From positions 1 through 7,344 of the forward strand of contig DATKRK010000244.1 of assembly GCA_035532215.1 (NCBI GenBank): DNA of 7,344 nucleotides. The letters run 5' to 3'. Every line of letters begins with the position of its first letter. Within the stretch, counting starts at the first letter, position 1. Both the position numbers and the translations under genes were made by a program. Shown here one piece after another: positions 5,903 through 7,344 of this stretch. Source of the DNA: JAICIG01 sp035532215 (lineage in GTDB: Bacteria > Planctomycetota > Planctomycetia > Pirellulales > JAICIG01). The notes below the pieces were generated by a model. That model searched no databases, was not told the origin of the DNA, and saw only the letters and a list, made by a program, of their open reading frames with translations.

Positions 5903-7042
5903 TCACCTTTTCCTTGCCATCTCGTGAAACAGCTTCCATCGCGCCTGCATCTCCTCCAAGCTGTCGCCGCCGAATTTGTCGACCAGCGCAGCCGCGATCT
6001 CGAAGGCCACGACATTTTCCAGGATCACGCCGGCAGCAGGCACGGCGCAGACGTCGCTGCGCTCGTAGGCGGCCGACTCGGGTTCTTTGGTCGCTAAGTT
6101 GATCGAATCCAGCGCTTTGCGCAATGTGCTGATCGGCTTTTTGGCGGCGCGAATCACCAGCGGCTGGCCGTTGGTCATGCCCGCTTCCAGGCCGCCGGCG
6201 TTGTTGGTCGGCCGCACGTAGCCGAGCGAGGGCGAATCTTTTTGCGACTCGTCGTAATGAATCGGGTCGTGAACCTGCGAGCCGCGGCGGCGGGCGGCCT
6301 CGAAGCCCAGGCCGATTTCCACCCCTTTGATCGCCTGCACCGCCATCACGGCCTGCGCTAGCCGCCCGTCGAGCTTGCGGTCCCATTGTGCATGCGTGCC
6401 CAGGCCGAAGGGCAGCCCTTCGACGCGCACCTCCAGCACGCCGCCGAGCGTATCTCCCTCTTTGCCGCACTCATCGATCAACGCTTTGACTTCGGCGTCG
6501 CGATCGGGAACGAGCGAATAGATCTCGCTCGCGTCGCGCAGCTTGCGGAGCTCGTCGAGCGTGCCGGGCGGCGGGTCGAGCCGGAGGCCGCCGAGTTCGA
6601 CCGTGTAGCCGAGGGCCGCGATGCCGAACTCGCGCAATAACTGCTTGGCCAACGCCCCGGCCGCCACGCGGACGGCCGTTTCGCGAGCGCTGGCCCGTTC
6701 GAGTACGCCGCGGATCGAGCCGAGGTATTTGACCGCGCCGGTCAGGTCGCCATGCCCCGGGCGCGGCCGTTCGAGATCGCCCAGCCGTTCGAGCTTGTAG
6801 TCCTTATTGACGACTTCCAGGCCGATTGGGCTGCCGAGCGTGATGCCCTGCCAGAGGCCGCTTTTGATCTCGACCCGATCGGCCTCGATCCGCTGCCGCC
6901 CGCCGCGGCCGTAGCCTCCCTGGCGACGTCGCAGTTCGCTGTCGATCGAATCGGTTTCGATTTTCACGCCCGCCGGAAAGCCATCGACCAAGGCCCAGAG
7001 CGCCTTGCCATGCGATTCTCCGGCGGTCCAATAACGCAACAT
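5903..7042 (-). CDS. aroC: Chorismate synthase
   Basis: A 379-residue chorismate synthase (EC 4.2.3.5), the cytoplasmic last step of the shikimate pathway, converting 5-enolpyruvylshikimate-3-phosphate to chorismate with reduced FMN. All three family signatures are present: Gly-Glu-Ser-His-Gly at 8-12 (His11 in the active site), Ala-Ser-Ala-Arg-Glu-Thr-Ala with the following Val-Ala-Ala-Gly at 117-130, and Arg-Ser-Asp-Val-Cys-Ala-Val-Pro-Ala-Ala-Gly-Val at 328-339. Further conserved blocks are Arg-Arg-Arg-Gln-Gly-Gly-Tyr-Gly-Arg-Gly-Gly-Arg (38-49), Arg-Pro-Gly-His-Gly-Asp (94-99), and Asn-Ala-Gly-Gly-Leu-Glu-Ala-Gly-Met-Thr-Asn-Gly (281-292). The start is set at ATG 7042 because family members begin Met-Leu-Arg-Tyr-x-Thr-Ala-Gly-Glu-Ser-His-Gly; the frame is open to an ATG at 7150 but those 36 extra residues do not match the family. 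Length is normal. No other aromatic pathway gene is nearby, so it appears to stand alone. Two small changes from the usual pattern are reported under findings. Confidence 0.97.
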   Translation of the reverse strand: MLRYWTAGESHGKALWALVDGFPAGVKIETDSIDSELRRRQGGYGRGGRQRIEADRVEIKSGLWQGITLGSPIGLEVVNKDYKLERLGDLERPRPGHGDLTGAVKYLGSIRGVLERASARETAVRVAAGALAKQLLREFGIAALGYTVELGGLRLDPPPGTLDELRKLRDASEIYSLVPDRDAEVKALIDECGKEGDTLGGVLEVRVEGLPFGLGTHAQWDRKLDGRLAQAVMAVQAIKGVEIGLGFEAARRRGSQVHDPIHYDESQKDSPSLGYVRPTNNAGGLEAGMTNGQPLVIRAAKKPISTLRKALDSINLATKEPESAAYERSDVCAVPAAGVILENVVAFEIAAALVDKFGGDSLEEMQARWKLFHEMARKR

Positions 7043-7344
7043 CTTACAGGCACTCGTGATACGGCAACGCTCGCGACGCACTCTCGCGCCTGCCTCAAAT
7101 TTTACCCAGACCGCCATTTTGCCGATAGGGCGGTTCGCGGCCGTCTGCATCGCTCGTCGGCACGCGGTTCGGATGGATTAAGCCACGGATGGACCACGGA
7201 TTACCCAGCGCGGCCTTCGGCCGCAACCAATTGAGCCACGGATGAAACACGGATAAAACACGGATGAAATGCAGAATGAGGCTCTTCCGCAGAATCCATG
7301 AGTGGTTTTATCGCCCCTTAGCAGGGTTGGGGTTGCGTTTTCCA
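7043..7344. other. Non-coding region upstream of aroC
   Basis: These 302 bases hold no supported gene. The aroC frame remains open to 7150 but lacks family similarity. The periodic CACGGAT repeats (7183-7265) fill the middle. The last 79 bases show nothing I recognise. A TAAAAT (minus strand, 7104-7099) sits 57-62 nt before the aroC ATG, but there is no matching -35 box, so no promoter is called. Confidence 0.45.
7183..7265. repeat. Periodic (C/A)CACGGAT repeats in two clusters
   Basis: Five copies of an 8-bp unit (C/A)CACGGAT lie at 7183, 7194, 7236, 7247 and 7258. Within each cluster the step is exactly 11 bp, with spacers GGA, GAA and AAA. The two clusters (2 and 3 copies) are split by a short insert holding the hairpin GCGGCC-TTC-GGCCGC (7210-7224). 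Both clusters open with the same AGCCACGGATG sequence at 7181-7191 and GAGCCACGGATG at 7234. I recall arrays of this CACGGATGAAA kind as common intergenic repeats in planctomycetes and some other bacteria. They are not CRISPR repeats: units are far too short and spacers are not unique 30-mers. Confidence 0.85.

Noticed and set aside
5790..6102. Plus-strand AGGAGG (5790-5795) followed by TTG 5800 and a 100-codon frame
   Set aside because: The Shine-Dalgarno match is good, but the frame runs through the ACGCGGAG repeat and then antisense to the end of aroC, with Arg/Pro-rich shadow-like composition.
7043..7150. N-terminal extension of aroC to ATG 7150
   Set aside because: Chorismate synthases start at the Met-Leu-Arg-Tyr motif; the 36 upstream residues match nothing in the family.
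7183..7265. Possible CRISPR array
   Set aside because: Units are 8 bp with 3-bp spacers; there are no unique long spacers and no cas genes in the window.

Overview
This window looks like chromosomal DNA from a GC-rich bacterium, most likely a planctomycete (Pirellulales-like). The assignment rests on three things: the style of the long HpnN-like RND/MMPL protein, loosely packed genes with long gaps and weak ribosome binding sites, and short intergenic repeats (CACGGAT periodic units, ACGCGGAG tandem units, GC-rich palindromes) of a kind I associate with planctomycete genomes. It is an inference, because no phylogenetic marker other than aroC is present.

Layout: the left edge carries the last 96 codons of a plus-strand MFS sugar-type transporter (2-292). 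A non-coding gap of about 850 bp follows. It contains a nested palindromic MITE-like element (341-477), otherwise unexplained sequence, and a probable intrinsic terminator (1039-1073) facing the minus strand. The rest of the window holds three minus-strand genes. In transcription order they are aroC chorismate synthase (7042 to 5903), an anchored AsmA-like hypothetical protein (5716 to 4406), and a large RND/MMPL exporter of HpnN type (3957 to 1147). The gaps between them (186 and about 450 bp) are too long for a tight operon and are filled with hairpins and short repeats.

Functionally, aroC is the last common step of aromatic amino acid synthesis and has no evident tie to its neighbours. The AsmA-like protein and the RND exporter could both act on envelope lipids, which is a plausible but unproven pairing. 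MFS and RND are convergent.

I found no CRISPR array, tRNA, rRNA, transposase, toxin-antitoxin pair or defence cassette. The most noteworthy material is the repeat content of the gaps and the uncharacterised AsmA-like gene next to the lipid-type exporter. I see no convincing new biological system here.
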